NCBI RefSeq assembly: GCF_003663945.1
Contig: NZ_RCCH01000001.1
Location: 1 to 64,000, forward strand
DNA length: 64,000 bases
Origin: Lacinutrix venerupis
Lineage (GTDB): Bacteria; Bacteroidota; Bacteroidia; Flavobacteriales; Flavobacteriaceae
Direction of reading: 5' to 3'
Positions 43,436 to 52,749 of this stretch are shown here, in pieces. The notes beneath the pieces are model-generated. The model did not search any database. It saw only the letters and a list, made by a program, of their open reading frames with translations, and was not told where the DNA came from. The position numbers and the translations under genes were made by a program. The first letter of the stretch is position 1; the number at the start of each line of letters is the position of its first letter.

Positions 43436-44857
43436 TTAATTATAACTTCTAGGTCCTAAAAATGCTGTGGTAGTGGTTTCTATTAATTGGTCTCCACTAT
43501 AAATACCTATTTCTATTCTATCTTTATCTCCTTCAAGAGCACTTGCATTAACTTCTACAAAAAGAGTACCTTCAGCAAAAGCTTTTGCTTTAACTTTAAA
43601 TCCATCATGAGCTACTAATTTTATATTTCCTTTATGTGACAATATTTTAAAACTTACATTTTCGATATCATCTACTGTTTTATTTACTAATTTAAAGGTG
43701 TACACATTACTAATCATGTTTCCTGCTTTATGTTCGTATAATTGTCCAGGAAGTCTTAGAATATTTGCTTCTACATCATTACGTAAAAAAAGCATGCCTA
43801 TTAAAACTGCAATTAAAATTCCTAATACGGCTGTGTAACCTTTTAAACGAGGAGTAAATTTAAATTTCTCTTCTTTTTCAATATTAGCTTCACTAGCATA
43901 GCGAATAAGACCTTTTGGTAAGTTTACACTTTCCATTATATGATCGCAAGCATCTATACAAGCTGTACAGTTTACACATTCTAATTGTGTACCATTTCTT
44001 ATATCTATTCCTGTTGGACAAACATGTACGCATTGAAAACAATCTATACAATCTCCTTTACCAGAAGCTGGTCTATCTTCATTTTTTTTAAATTTAGCAC
44101 GTCCGGTTTCTTTTTCACCTCGTTTATGGTCGTAAGCAACGATAATAGATTTATTATCTAAAAGTACACCTTGTAATCTACCGTACGGGCAGGCAATTAT
44201 GCATACTTGTTCTCTAAACCAAGCAAAAACAAAATAGAAAACTCCTGTAAAAATGAGTAAGGAAATTAAGGTACTTAAATGCTTTAAAGGCCCTTCGTAG
44301 ATATATCGCATTAATTGATTGCTACCAATCAAGTAAGCTAAAAATACATTTGCAATTAAAAATGAAATTATAAAAAAGATACTCCATTTTAAAACGCGCT
44401 TTTTTATTTTTTCGGCATTCCATGGCATTTTTTGAAGTCGGATTTGTTTGCCTCTGTCTCCATCTATCCAATATTCTATACGTCTAAAAACCATTTCCAT
44501 GAAAATAGTTTGTGGGCAAACCCAACCGCAAAATAAACGGCCAAATGCTACTGTAAAAAGAATAACGAATACCACACCAATAATCATCATGATTACAAAT
44601 AGATGAAAATCTTGTGGCCAAAATGGGAACCCAAAAATATTAAAACGGCGTTCTAATACATTAAACATTAAAAATTGATTGCCATTAATTTTAATAAATG
44701 GAGCAGAGAACAAGAAGGCTAATAATACATAACTAACATATTTTCTGTATGTATACCATTTGCCATCTGGCTTTTTAGGGAATACCCATGCACGCTTACC
44801 TTCTTTGTTTAGTGTGCCAATAGTATCTCTAAAATTATCTCGACCTTGCTCTGCCAT
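43436..44857 (-). CDS. ccoG: Cytochrome c oxidase accessory protein CcoG (FixG/RdxA)
   Basis: This 473-aa membrane iron-sulfur protein has several membrane segments in the first 210 residues, with FCGWVCPQTIFMEM in one loop and CIIACPYGRLQ in another. Two 4Fe-4S motifs follow (CIDCFQCVHVCPTG and CVNCTACIDACDH), and a final membrane segment leads into an Ig-like C-terminal periplasmic domain. In other bacteria CcoG reduces Cu(II) for delivery to the cbb3 oxidase. Confidence 0.95.
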   Translation of the reverse strand: MAEQGRDNFRDTIGTLNKEGKRAWVFPKKPDGKWYTYRKYVSYVLLAFLFSAPFIKINGNQFLMFNVLERRFNIFGFPFWPQDFHLFVIMMIIGVVFVILFTVAFGRLFCGWVCPQTIFMEMVFRRIEYWIDGDRGKQIRLQKMPWNAEKIKKRVLKWSIFFIISFLIANVFLAYLIGSNQLMRYIYEGPLKHLSTLISLLIFTGVFYFVFAWFREQVCIIACPYGRLQGVLLDNKSIIVAYDHKRGEKETGRAKFKKNEDRPASGKGDCIDCFQCVHVCPTGIDIRNGTQLECVNCTACIDACDHIMESVNLPKGLIRYASEANIEKEEKFKFTPRLKGYTAVLGILIAVLIGMLFLRNDVEANILRLPGQLYEHKAGNMISNVYTFKLVNKTVDDIENVSFKILSHKGNIKLVAHDGFKVKAKAFAEGTLFVEVNASALEGDKDRIEIGIYSGDQLIETTTTAFLGPRSYN

Positions 44858-44896
44858 TGTGCTATTAATTACTCTTTTTTACTAGATTTTTCGTTT

Positions 44897-45880
44897 TTAA
44901 TTTTTTATTACATCATCTGTAACTGGTTGATTTTCTATAAGTATTTTTACCTCGGTATTTGTGCTGTCTATAATTTCTACTTTTACTTCTTCTACTGGAG
45001 CATTTGGATCTATCCAAATTTCTCCTTCCGGATCTTTTGGCTCTGCAGGTGTAGTACCATGTAAACTTAAAACGTAACTAGCTACCTGTGCCATTTCTGC
45101 TGGTTTAAGATCTGTTTTCCACGAAATCATACCTTTTCCAGCACGACCACCTTCAGATATTGTATGGAATACGTTTTTAATACCACCACCTAAAATCCAG
45201 TAATCGTCTGTTAAATTTGGTCCAATACCGCCACCACCATCGGCTTTATGGCAAGCTACACAGTTGGCTGTAAAAATGTTTTGTCCTGCTTTAATATCTG
45301 AAGGATCTGTTAAAATAGTTACTGTATTAACATCGACTAAATCTTTTGCAGTTTTTTTCCATTCTTCAATTACAATTTTAGCTTCAGCAACTGCTAAATC
45401 GTATTCTTCTTTTTGGTTGTAATCGTTTACAATTTCAAAACGCACCCAATATATTGCAGCAAATATTATTGTAGCATAAAACATATAAACCCACCATGGT
45501 GGTAAATTGTTATCTAATTCTTTAATACCATCGTAGTCATGATCTAAAATTATTTCATGTTCTTCTTCAATTCTTTTTGTACCTAAAGATTTTTTATAAG
45601 TTTCTCTAATCCATTTAAATTGATTTTTTCTTTTAATAGCTTGTTGAGATAGGTAAGTTGCTTTTTGCTCTTCTGTAAGCGTTTTAAATAATACGGTTTT
45701 TAAAGCTTCTATACATATTTCAAAGGCGATGGCAAATAACATTGCTGTTCCAATAATGGCCCAAAATACAGGTTGAGTAAGCATTGCCCATTCTTCTCCA
45801 GTGTTATAAACCCATTCAATTAAAATTATGGCTAAAACAAAAAAGAGTAATAGTCTTAATAATGATGCTGTAGTTTTCAT
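44897..45880 (-). CDS. ccoP: cbb3 cytochrome c oxidase subunit CcoP, mono-haem
   Basis: This 327-aa protein has two N-terminal membrane segments (residues 7-27 and 35-60), another near residue 127-145, and one cytochrome c domain with the haem site ANCVACHKADGG near residue 208. GMISWKTDLKPAEMAQVASYV gives the distal Met. Only one CxxCH is present, whereas the classical CcoP has two. It passes electrons to CcoO and CcoN. Its ATG is 2 bp after the ccoQ stop. Confidence 0.92.
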   Translation of the reverse strand: MKTTASLLRLLLFFVLAIILIEWVYNTGEEWAMLTQPVFWAIIGTAMLFAIAFEICIEALKTVLFKTLTEEQKATYLSQQAIKRKNQFKWIRETYKKSLGTKRIEEEHEIILDHDYDGIKELDNNLPPWWVYMFYATIIFAAIYWVRFEIVNDYNQKEEYDLAVAEAKIVIEEWKKTAKDLVDVNTVTILTDPSDIKAGQNIFTANCVACHKADGGGGIGPNLTDDYWILGGGIKNVFHTISEGGRAGKGMISWKTDLKPAEMAQVASYVLSLHGTTPAEPKDPEGEIWIDPNAPVEEVKVEIIDSTNTEVKILIENQPVTDDVIKN

Positions 45881-45882
45881 AT

Positions 45883-46077
45883 TTAATCGTCGTTATTAGT
45901 ATTAATGGTGTCGTCTTGAAGCGGAATATTACTAACCGTTTCTATATGCGATTTTTTAGCTGTAAAAACCCACAGAAATAATCCTGCGAAAAAGATGAAG
46001 AATATTAAAAGTGATATAATAGGATATATTTCTACTCCATCTATTTGTTCTAAATTTCCTTTTACAAATTTAAACAT
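45883..46077 (-). CDS. ccoQ: cbb3 oxidase subunit CcoQ-like small membrane protein
   Basis: This 64-aa protein has one membrane segment (IYPIISLLIFFIFFAGLFLWVFTAKK) followed by a short acidic tail, as in CcoQ. It lies between ccoNO and ccoP with gaps of 5 and 2 bp. CcoQ stabilises the oxidase. Confidence 0.82.
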   Translation of the reverse strand: MFKFVKGNLEQIDGVEIYPIISLLIFFIFFAGLFLWVFTAKKSHIETVSNIPLQDDTINTNNDD

Positions 46078-46082
46078 GGCTA

Positions 46083-48281
46083 TTATTGATTTAGTGCAGT
46101 TTCGTTTGCGTTTTTAATTTTAATATCTGTTCCTAAACGTTGTAAATATGCTATCACAGCGACAACTTCACGATTGCGCATTTCTACAAAATCTTCTCCA
46201 TTTTCCTTTGCATATTTTTTATCTGCCTCATAAGTTTTTGCGAAATCTGGATCACTATAAAGGTTTTTTTCAATTTGGGTACCTTGTTCTGTCATCCATT
46301 TTTGAGCTTTAGAAATATCTTCTTTGGTATATGGTACACCTAAAGTTACCATAGCTTCCATTTTTGCTTCTGTTAAACTTTTATCAAGCTTGTTTTTAAT
46401 TAACCATTTGTATGATGGCATAATTGAACCTGATGAGGTGCTTTGAGGGTCGTAAAAGTGATTTAAATGCCAATTATCACTATATTTTCCACCAACACGT
46501 AGTAAATCTGGACCGGTACGTTTACTTCCCCAAAGAAATGGATGATCGTAAACATATTCTCCTGCTTTAGAGTATTCTCCATAACGCTCAACTTCACTTC
46601 TAAAAGGTCTTACCATTTGTGAATGACAGCCTACACAGCCTTCTCTAATGTATATATCTCTACCTTCAAGTTCGAGTGGAGAATAAGGCTTAACACTTGA
46701 TATAACAGGTATATAATCATCGACAATTAATGATGGAACAATTTGTACCGCTCCACCAATTAAAATTGCTATTGTAGCATAAATAGTTAATTTAACTGGG
46801 CGTCTTTCTAACCATGTATGGTAACCTTCTTTATTTGTGCGTTTTTTAGTTACTTTTTGTAATGGAGCAGATTCTGCAAACTCATCTGTTACTTTTACAC
46901 CAGAACGCGCTGTCATAATAACATTATATACTCCAATTAGAGCTCCTGTAATAAATAAAGTGCCTCCAATGGCACGCATCCAGTACATTGGCATAATTTG
47001 CGTTACAGTTTCTAAAAAGTTTCCATAAGTTAATGTACCATCTGGATTAAACTGTTTCCACATAGATGCTTGTACAAAACCTGCAACATATAATGGTAAA
47101 GCATATAAAATAATACCTAAAGTACCTATCCAAAAATGTACGTTGGCTAACTTAAGCGACCATAGTTTTGTTTTAAATAATTTTGGTACCATCCAATAAA
47201 TCATACCAAAGGTTAAGAAACCATTCCATGCTAATGCACCAACGTGAACGTGTGCAATAATCCAATCGCTAAAGTGTGCTATAGCATTTACATTTTTTAA
47301 TGATAACATCGGGCCTTCAAATGTTGCCATGCCATATCCAGTAATAGCCACAACCATAAATTTAAGAACAGGATCTGTACGTACTTTATCCCAAGCACCA
47401 CGTAAGGTTAATAACCCATTAATCATACCTCCCCAAGAAGGAGCAATTAACATAACTGAAAAAGCTACACCTAAGTTTTGTGCCCAATCTGGAAGAGCAG
47501 AGTATAATAAATGGTGTGGTCCAGCCCAAATGTAAATAAAGATTAAAGACCAAAAATGTACAATAGATAGCCTATAAGAATAGACAGGTCTATTAGCAGC
47601 TTTAGGTACATAGTAATACATTAAACCTAAAAAAGGTGTTGTTAAAAAAAACGCCACTGCATTATGCCCGTACCACCATTGTACTAATGCATCTTGAACA
47701 CCTGCATAAGCAGAGTAGCTTTTAAATGCACTTACAGCTATTTCCATACTATTTACAATATGCAAAACAGCAACAGTTACAAATGTTGCTAAATAAAACC
47801 AGATAGCAACGTATAAATGACGTTGTCTTCTTTTAAGAATAGTACCAATTAAATTAGCACCAAATACAACCCATATTAATGCAATAGCAATATCAAAAGG
47901 CCACTCTAATTCGGCATATTCTTTAGACGTAGTGTAACCTAAAGGTAATGTAATAGCAGCACCAACAATAATGGCTTGCCATCCCCAAAAATTAAGATTA
48001 CTTAACCAGTCTTTCCACATACGTGCTTTTAACAAACGTTGAGTAGAGTAGTAGACACCAGCAAAAATAGCATTACCAACAAAGGCAAAAATTACTGCGT
48101 TTGTATGTAATGGACGTAAACGTCCAAAGCTTAGCCAAGAAATACCATCTGTAAGGTTAGGAAACAAGAACATAAAAGCAAGTAATAAACCTACTGACAT
48201 GCCTACAATTCCCCAAACGAGTGTAGCGATAATGAATTTGCTAACGATTTTATTATCGTAATAAAATTTTTGTAATTCCAT
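46083..48281 (-). CDS. ccoNO: cbb3 cytochrome c oxidase CcoN-CcoO fusion
   Basis: This 732-aa protein fuses the catalytic haem-copper subunit CcoN (about residues 1-480, twelve membrane segments) to the membrane-anchored cytochrome c CcoO (about 490-732). The CcoN part has HTNAVIFAFVGNAIF with a haem ligand His, WYGHNAVAFFLTTPFLG with the copper-ligand His and the Tyr of the active site, GPHHLLYSALPDWAQ and IIAHVHVGALAWNG. CcoO has EGCVGCHSQMVRPFRSE near residue 549. It is the terminal oxidase for low oxygen. Confidence 0.97.
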   Translation of the reverse strand: MELQKFYYDNKIVSKFIIATLVWGIVGMSVGLLLAFMFLFPNLTDGISWLSFGRLRPLHTNAVIFAFVGNAIFAGVYYSTQRLLKARMWKDWLSNLNFWGWQAIIVGAAITLPLGYTTSKEYAELEWPFDIAIALIWVVFGANLIGTILKRRQRHLYVAIWFYLATFVTVAVLHIVNSMEIAVSAFKSYSAYAGVQDALVQWWYGHNAVAFFLTTPFLGLMYYYVPKAANRPVYSYRLSIVHFWSLIFIYIWAGPHHLLYSALPDWAQNLGVAFSVMLIAPSWGGMINGLLTLRGAWDKVRTDPVLKFMVVAITGYGMATFEGPMLSLKNVNAIAHFSDWIIAHVHVGALAWNGFLTFGMIYWMVPKLFKTKLWSLKLANVHFWIGTLGIILYALPLYVAGFVQASMWKQFNPDGTLTYGNFLETVTQIMPMYWMRAIGGTLFITGALIGVYNVIMTARSGVKVTDEFAESAPLQKVTKKRTNKEGYHTWLERRPVKLTIYATIAILIGGAVQIVPSLIVDDYIPVISSVKPYSPLELEGRDIYIREGCVGCHSQMVRPFRSEVERYGEYSKAGEYVYDHPFLWGSKRTGPDLLRVGGKYSDNWHLNHFYDPQSTSSGSIMPSYKWLIKNKLDKSLTEAKMEAMVTLGVPYTKEDISKAQKWMTEQGTQIEKNLYSDPDFAKTYEADKKYAKENGEDFVEMRNREVVAVIAYLQRLGTDIKIKNANETALNQ

Positions 48282-48292
48282 AGTTACTTTAG

Positions 48293-48499
48293 TTATTCTT
48301 TATATATAATTGGTTTTATGTTGTCTTTAGACTTTGTTTTTTTGTTTTTCTCTTTAACGATTTCATCCTCAAAAAGCATTCTTACAGAAGGTGTATACAT
48401 GTCGTCATACTGTCCACTTTTTACAGATACTATAAAGACTGTAAAAAATATTAATGCTACTAAAACACTAATTGCTAAAAGCATATAAATAATACTCAT
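48293..48499 (-). CDS. ccoS: cbb3 oxidase assembly protein CcoS
   Basis: This 68-aa protein has one membrane segment at the N-terminus (IIYMLLAISVLVALIFFTVFIVSV) and a cytosolic tail with SGQYDDMYTPSVRMLFEDE, matching the CcoS pattern (SGQFDDLetPa..il.dD). It is the first gene of the minus-strand cco operon. In other bacteria CcoS is needed for insertion of the haem b and copper cofactors. Confidence 0.92.
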   Translation of the reverse strand: MSIIYMLLAISVLVALIFFTVFIVSVKSGQYDDMYTPSVRMLFEDEIVKEKNKKTKSKDNIKPIIYKE

Positions 48500-48519
48500 A
48501 CCTTACCTGAATTATTTTG

Positions 48520-48563
48520 TAAAATTAGCGCTGTTGAGGTTTAAAAAAGATGACAATTATCAT
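48520..48563 (-). promoter_or_regulatory. Fnr-type box and -7 element of the ccoS-NOQPGH operon
   Basis: The palindrome 48550-48563 (ATGACAATTATCAT on the plus strand) is followed on the minus strand by TAATTTTA at 48527-48520. The centre-to-end distance is 36.5 bp, the same as at hemN. The expected start gives a leader of about 15 nt to ccoS. Confidence 0.72.
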
Positions 48564-48592
48564 GTTTCAAAGTTTATTTTAAATAGTTTTAG

Positions 48593-51001
48593 TTAATTAA
48601 GATTAATTTTTTTAGGCAGTAGTTTTTTTCCAATGTAATAGGTAGCTAATGTTGTGAAAACAACAATACTTATAGAACTTAAAGGCATTAAAATGGCTGC
48701 CACAACAGGTTTTAAATGACCTGTGATAGCAAAACCTAATCCAATTAAATTATAGATTAAAGAAAAAATAAAAGCGTATTTAATAATTGTAATACCTTGG
48801 TTTGAAAGCGATAAAAAATTTGGTATATCTTTAAATTTTGAAGCATCTAAAATACCATCGCAAGCTGGAGAAAAAATGTTTACGTTTTCTGAAATTGAAA
48901 AGCCAACATTACTTTGAGCTAAAGCTCCTGCATCGTTAAGTCCATCTCCTAGCATTAATACGTTTTTTCCGTTTTGTTGCTGCTGTTTTATGTAGTTTAA
49001 TTTGTCTTCTGGTTTCTGATTAAATAATAATGTTGTGTTTTTTGGCAATAATTTTTTAAGATGTTCTTTTTCGCCATCATTATCGCCTGAAAGAATTACT
49101 AGATTATAATTTTTTTTAAGTGTGTTAAATACTTCCTTAACACCATCTCTGTATTCATTATAAAACACATAACATCCTTTATATTTATTGTTATTGCTAA
49201 TATGAATAGCTGTACGTTGTTGTGCTTTAGATTGTGAAATTTCATTTTTGTTCTCAACATAACCAAAGGAACCCACTTTAATCTCTTGATTGTTAATTTT
49301 ACCGGTAATACCTTGTCCTATATCTTCTTTAAAAGTATCTAAAGGTTGAATATTATTTTTATCTAAAATAGCATATAGAGATCTGCTTAATGGATGGTTT
49401 GATGCTCTAAGCGTACTTGTAAGTAATGTCTCTTCTTCTTCGGTAAGAGAAATACCTTTATAAGTTATTGTATTTTTAGTATTTGTAGTAAGCGTTCCTG
49501 TTTTATCAAAAACAACAGTGTCTATATGCGCTAACTGCTCTATAACCGCACTGTTTTTAATGTAGAGTTTATTACGTCCAAAAATGCGTAACAAATTACC
49601 TAATGTAAAAGGAGCAGCTAAAGCAATCGCGCAAGGACATGCTACAATTAAAACCGATGTAAACACATTTAAAGCAATATATGAGTCTATAAATAGCCAT
49701 ACAAAAGTTGCTATAAATGCTATAAATAAAAGGCTTAATGTAAAACGCTTACTAATACCATCTGTTAAAGATTGAAAATGACTTTGCTTATTTTTACTAA
49801 AAATCTCGTTAGACCAAAGTTGTGTAAGATAGCTTTGCTCTACAGGTTTTAAAACTTCTACTTCAATAGATCCAGCTTGTTGTCTTCCTCCCGCAAATAA
49901 GTGTTCTCCAGATGTTTTTGTAATAGGTTCTGCTTCGCCAGTAACAAAACTATAATCTATTAAAGCATTTCCTTTTATTAATATTGCATCTACAGGAAGC
50001 AGTTCTTCATTTCTAATAAGTATTCTATCTCCTTTTTTAAGCTCGTAAACTTGAGCTTGTTCTTCATTAATTGTAAGATTATTTTTTATTAGTCGTGTTA
50101 CTGCAATTGGGAAATAAGATTTGTAGTCGCGCTCGAAAGATAAAAATGCGTAGGTTTTTTGCTGAAAAAATTTGCCTAGTAATAGAAAAAATACCAAGCC
50201 CGACATACTGTCAAAAAAACCTGTTCCATAGTCGAAAATAATTTCTATTGTAGATCTTATAAATAAAACAGAAATACCAATGGCTATTGGTACATCGATA
50301 TTTAATATTTTAGAACGTAATCCTTTGTAAGCAGAAATAAAATAATCTTGACCTGAATATAATGCAACTGGTAAGGCAAATGCAAACATTAACCACCTAA
50401 AGACAGGTTTAAATTTATCTAACCAAAATTCGTTAACCTCGAAATATTCTGGAAAGGAAAGAAACATAATGTTGCCAAAAGCAAAACCAGCAACACCTAG
50501 TTTATAAATTAAACTTCTATCGGTTTTTTTACTTTTTTTAGTTGCATCATCTAGAGAAATGTATGGTTCGTAACCTAATTTAGATAATAATACAACTAAG
50601 TTTTTAAGTGTAATTTCTTCAGAAGAAAAAGTAATCCTTACCGTTTTTTTAGGAAAATTTACTTGTGCCGTTTTTATTGCTGGATTAAGTTTGTTGAGGT
50701 TTTCTAAAACCCATATACAAGAACTACAATGTATTGTTGGAATTAATAATGAAACTACTTGTGTACCTTGCTCGTTAAACTCTAAAAGTTTAGAGGTAAT
50801 TTCTTTATTTTCAAGAAAATCAAATTTTCCTTCTTTAAAAAATGGAGTAGTACCTGGAGACTGTTCTATATCATAATAATAAGATAAATCGTTATCATTT
50901 AAAATATCGAAAACAGTTTTACAACCGTTACAACAAAAAGATTTATTGTGATGATTGATTACTGTTTTGCACTCATCTCCACAATGGAAACAATTTTCCA
51001 T
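48593..51001 (-). CDS. ccoI: Copper-transporting P1B-type ATPase for oxidase assembly
   Basis: This 802-aa P-type ATPase starts with a Cys-rich zinc-ribbon-like part (CFHCGDEC...FCCNGCKTVF), then a heavy-metal-associated domain (HCSSCIWVLENL near residue 91). It has eight membrane segments with the ion-site motif CPCAIALAAPFTLG near residue 455, phosphorylation site DKTGTLTTN, and GDGLNDAGAL. It exports copper into the periplasm for the cbb3 centre rather than for detoxification, judged from its Cys-rich N-terminus and neighbourhood. It has its own Fnr-type promoter. Confidence 0.94.
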   Translation of the reverse strand: MENCFHCGDECKTVINHHNKSFCCNGCKTVFDILNDNDLSYYYDIEQSPGTTPFFKEGKFDFLENKEITSKLLEFNEQGTQVVSLLIPTIHCSSCIWVLENLNKLNPAIKTAQVNFPKKTVRITFSSEEITLKNLVVLLSKLGYEPYISLDDATKKSKKTDRSLIYKLGVAGFAFGNIMFLSFPEYFEVNEFWLDKFKPVFRWLMFAFALPVALYSGQDYFISAYKGLRSKILNIDVPIAIGISVLFIRSTIEIIFDYGTGFFDSMSGLVFFLLLGKFFQQKTYAFLSFERDYKSYFPIAVTRLIKNNLTINEEQAQVYELKKGDRILIRNEELLPVDAILIKGNALIDYSFVTGEAEPITKTSGEHLFAGGRQQAGSIEVEVLKPVEQSYLTQLWSNEIFSKNKQSHFQSLTDGISKRFTLSLLFIAFIATFVWLFIDSYIALNVFTSVLIVACPCAIALAAPFTLGNLLRIFGRNKLYIKNSAVIEQLAHIDTVVFDKTGTLTTNTKNTITYKGISLTEEEETLLTSTLRASNHPLSRSLYAILDKNNIQPLDTFKEDIGQGITGKINNQEIKVGSFGYVENKNEISQSKAQQRTAIHISNNNKYKGCYVFYNEYRDGVKEVFNTLKKNYNLVILSGDNDGEKEHLKKLLPKNTTLLFNQKPEDKLNYIKQQQQNGKNVLMLGDGLNDAGALAQSNVGFSISENVNIFSPACDGILDASKFKDIPNFLSLSNQGITIIKYAFIFSLIYNLIGLGFAITGHLKPVVAAILMPLSSISIVVFTTLATYYIGKKLLPKKINLN

Positions 51002-51060
51002 AATTATATTATTTGCTCACACCAATTAATCTCTATTAATTAGTATTGTTATACCTAATA

Positions 51061-51104
51061 CAAAGGTCTTTAAATAGTAAACCCTAAAAAATGACATTTG
51101 TCAT
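51061..51104 (-). promoter_or_regulatory. Fnr-type box between ccoI and the fnr-like gene
   Basis: The perfect palindrome ATGACATTTGTCAT lies at 51091-51104 within a longer A/T-flanked inverted repeat of 11 bp arms. On the minus strand the -7 box GACCTTTG ends at 51061, again 36.5 bp from the centre, pointing to ccoI. On the plus strand no -7 box is at that spacing, but TATCTTTA at 51157-51164 is 30 bp further away (about -72), which would suit autoregulation of the regulator gene. Confidence 0.72.
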
Positions 51105-51156
51105 TTTTTACTTAGATTTATAGAGGTATTTATTATATATCGTGAATAGATTTACG

Positions 51157-51164
51157 TATCTTTA
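51157..51164 (+). promoter_or_regulatory. Possible -7 box of the Crp/Fnr regulator gene
   Basis: TATCTTTA, one base from TAnnTTTG, ends 21 bp before the ATG of the regulator. Confidence 0.45.
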
Positions 51165-51185
51165 GCAGTAGAAAAATTAGAAAGA

Positions 51186-51875
51186 ATGCATGGTCGTTGT
51201 GAGAATTGTATAATTAGAGAATTAAACTCGTTTAAAGCTTTAAAAAAGGAAGAATTAAAGCGAATTTCGGATAGTAAAGTTTCAAAAATTGTAAAAAAAG
51301 GAGAAACTTTATTTGCAGAAGGAGAGAAGCTTAACGGCGTTTTTTGTGTACGAAGTGGTGTCTCTAAATTGTCTAAAATGAGTAACAATGGTAAAGACCA
51401 AATTGTAAAAATTGCTACAAAAGGAGAGGTTTTGGGACAACGTTCTGTAATTTCAGACGAATCGACTAATTTAAGTGCTGTTGCATTAAATGATATGGAA
51501 GTTTGTTATATACCCAAACAACATCTTCAAGAGAGTTTAAATAACAATGTAGAATTTACAAAAGCTGTATTAGTGCATATTGCCAGCGATTTAAAGTTTG
51601 CAGATAATATAATAGTTAATATGGCACAAAAAACGGTTAGACAACGTGTTGCCGAAACTATTAAATATCTTGAGGATAATTTTGGTAAAGATAACGAAGG
51701 ATATATTTCTATAACGCTTACACGAGAGGATATTGCTAATATTGTTGGTACGGCAAAAGAAGCATGTATAAGAACGCTATCTTCATTTAAAAAAGAAAAT
51801 TTAATTGCTACTGATGGAAAACGCATTAAAATAGAAGATAAAAAAGCCCTCTATCGTTTAATAGAAGGCTTTTAA
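51186..51875 (+). CDS. Crp/Fnr-family transcriptional regulator (probable low-oxygen sensor)
   Basis: This 229-aa protein has an N-terminal cyclic-nucleotide-binding-like beta roll (KIVKKGETLFAEGEKLNGVFCVRSGVSKL), a long dimer helix, and a C-terminal winged helix (LTREDIANIVGTAKEACIRTLSSFKKENLI). Cys5 and Cys8 (GRCENCII) correspond to the first two cluster Cys of E. coli FNR, and the Cys in MEVCYIP aligns with FNR Cys122. The position of FNR Cys29 is not Cys; one more Cys (VFCVRSG) lies in the beta roll. The recognition helix keeps the Glu and Arg that read GA in Fnr/Crp sites. It sits beside the cco genes and is the best candidate for the ATGA-N6-TCAT boxes. Confidence 0.9.
   Translation: MHGRCENCIIRELNSFKALKKEELKRISDSKVSKIVKKGETLFAEGEKLNGVFCVRSGVSKLSKMSNNGKDQIVKIATKGEVLGQRSVISDESTNLSAVALNDMEVCYIPKQHLQESLNNNVEFTKAVLVHIASDLKFADNIIVNMAQKTVRQRVAETIKYLEDNFGKDNEGYISITLTREDIANIVGTAKEACIRTLSSFKKENLIATDGKRIKIEDKKALYRLIEGF
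51841..51874. terminator. Terminator overlapping the 3' end of the regulator gene
   Basis: AAAAAGCC-CT-CTAT pairs imperfectly with ATAG-AAGGCTTTT. The hairpin is made of the last codons of the regulator and includes its stop codon. It would also stop the convergent universal stress gene. Confidence 0.55.
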
Positions 51876-51894
51876 AATTTTAAAACTATTTATT

Positions 51895-52722
51895 TTATAT
51901 TTTAACGGTTAATACAGGAAGTTTAGAGTGGTTTACAATATCTTCACTTATACTACCAGAGAAAAAATGTGCTAGTCCTTTTCTTCCATGAGTTGGAATT
52001 CCAATAATATCTGCTTTTACTCTTTTTGCATAATTAAAAACACCTTTTTCTACAGAGTAGTCTGAATAGATTGCAATATCTTCGGGTAAAATATTATCAT
52101 CTTTATGTAGGTGCACTAAAAAATTAGTTATACGTTGCTCTATTTCGTTTGTGCTTAGATAATATTCTCCAGGAAGATTAACAAAAAGTAATTTTACTTC
52201 TATCCCTAATTTTTTAAATAAATTAGTAGTTTTATTAAAAACCTCAAGGCTTTCTAACCTATAATCGCTTGCAAACACTGCTCTTTTAATATTAAAATCG
52301 CTTTTTTCTTTAATAACTAATACAGGTGCCGAAGCTGTACGGACTACTTTTTCTGTGTTAGATCCAACAAATACCTCGGTTAAACCACTACTTCCATGAG
52401 AGCCCATTACAATAAGGTCTGCTTCGTATTCTTTAGCGACATCGTCTATTTCACTAAAAACTTTATAGTTTTTAACAGTTTGATGAATAGTGATACCATC
52501 TAAATAATCTTTATCTAAAAACTCGGCAAAACGTTTTTTTGTTAATTGTACAAAAAACATACCTTCCATGGAGTCGTCTTCTTTTGTAATTACAGCATCA
52601 CTAAGACCTAGCATATGTACAGCTACAATTTCTGCATGCTGTTTTTTAGCTATTGTTGCAGCAACTTTTAATGCATTTTCTGAATATTCTGAGAAATCTA
52701 CGGGAACTAATATTTTTTTCAT
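51895..52722 (-). CDS. Universal stress protein, two UspA domains
   Basis: This protein of about 275 aa has two tandem Usp domains: KKILVPVDFSEYSENALKVAATIA to LIVMGSHGSSGLTEVFVGSNTEKVV (with the G-x2-G-x9-GS ATP pattern) and RAVFASDYRLESLEVF to IIGIPTHGRKGLAHFFSGSISEDIV. The start is placed at MKKILVPVDF (52722). The earlier Met at 52752 lies upstream of the expected transcription start, because a perfect -7 box TACCTTTG is at 52757-52750. It is controlled by the shared Fnr-type box at 52780. Confidence 0.9.
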   Translation of the reverse strand: MKKILVPVDFSEYSENALKVAATIAKKQHAEIVAVHMLGLSDAVITKEDDSMEGMFFVQLTKKRFAEFLDKDYLDGITIHQTVKNYKVFSEIDDVAKEYEADLIVMGSHGSSGLTEVFVGSNTEKVVRTASAPVLVIKEKSDFNIKRAVFASDYRLESLEVFNKTTNLFKKLGIEVKLLFVNLPGEYYLSTNEIEQRITNFLVHLHKDDNILPEDIAIYSDYSVEKGVFNYAKRVKADIIGIPTHGRKGLAHFFSGSISEDIVNHSKLPVLTVKI

Positions 52723-52749
52723 TGTTTTAGTGTTTGTATTAATATACTC

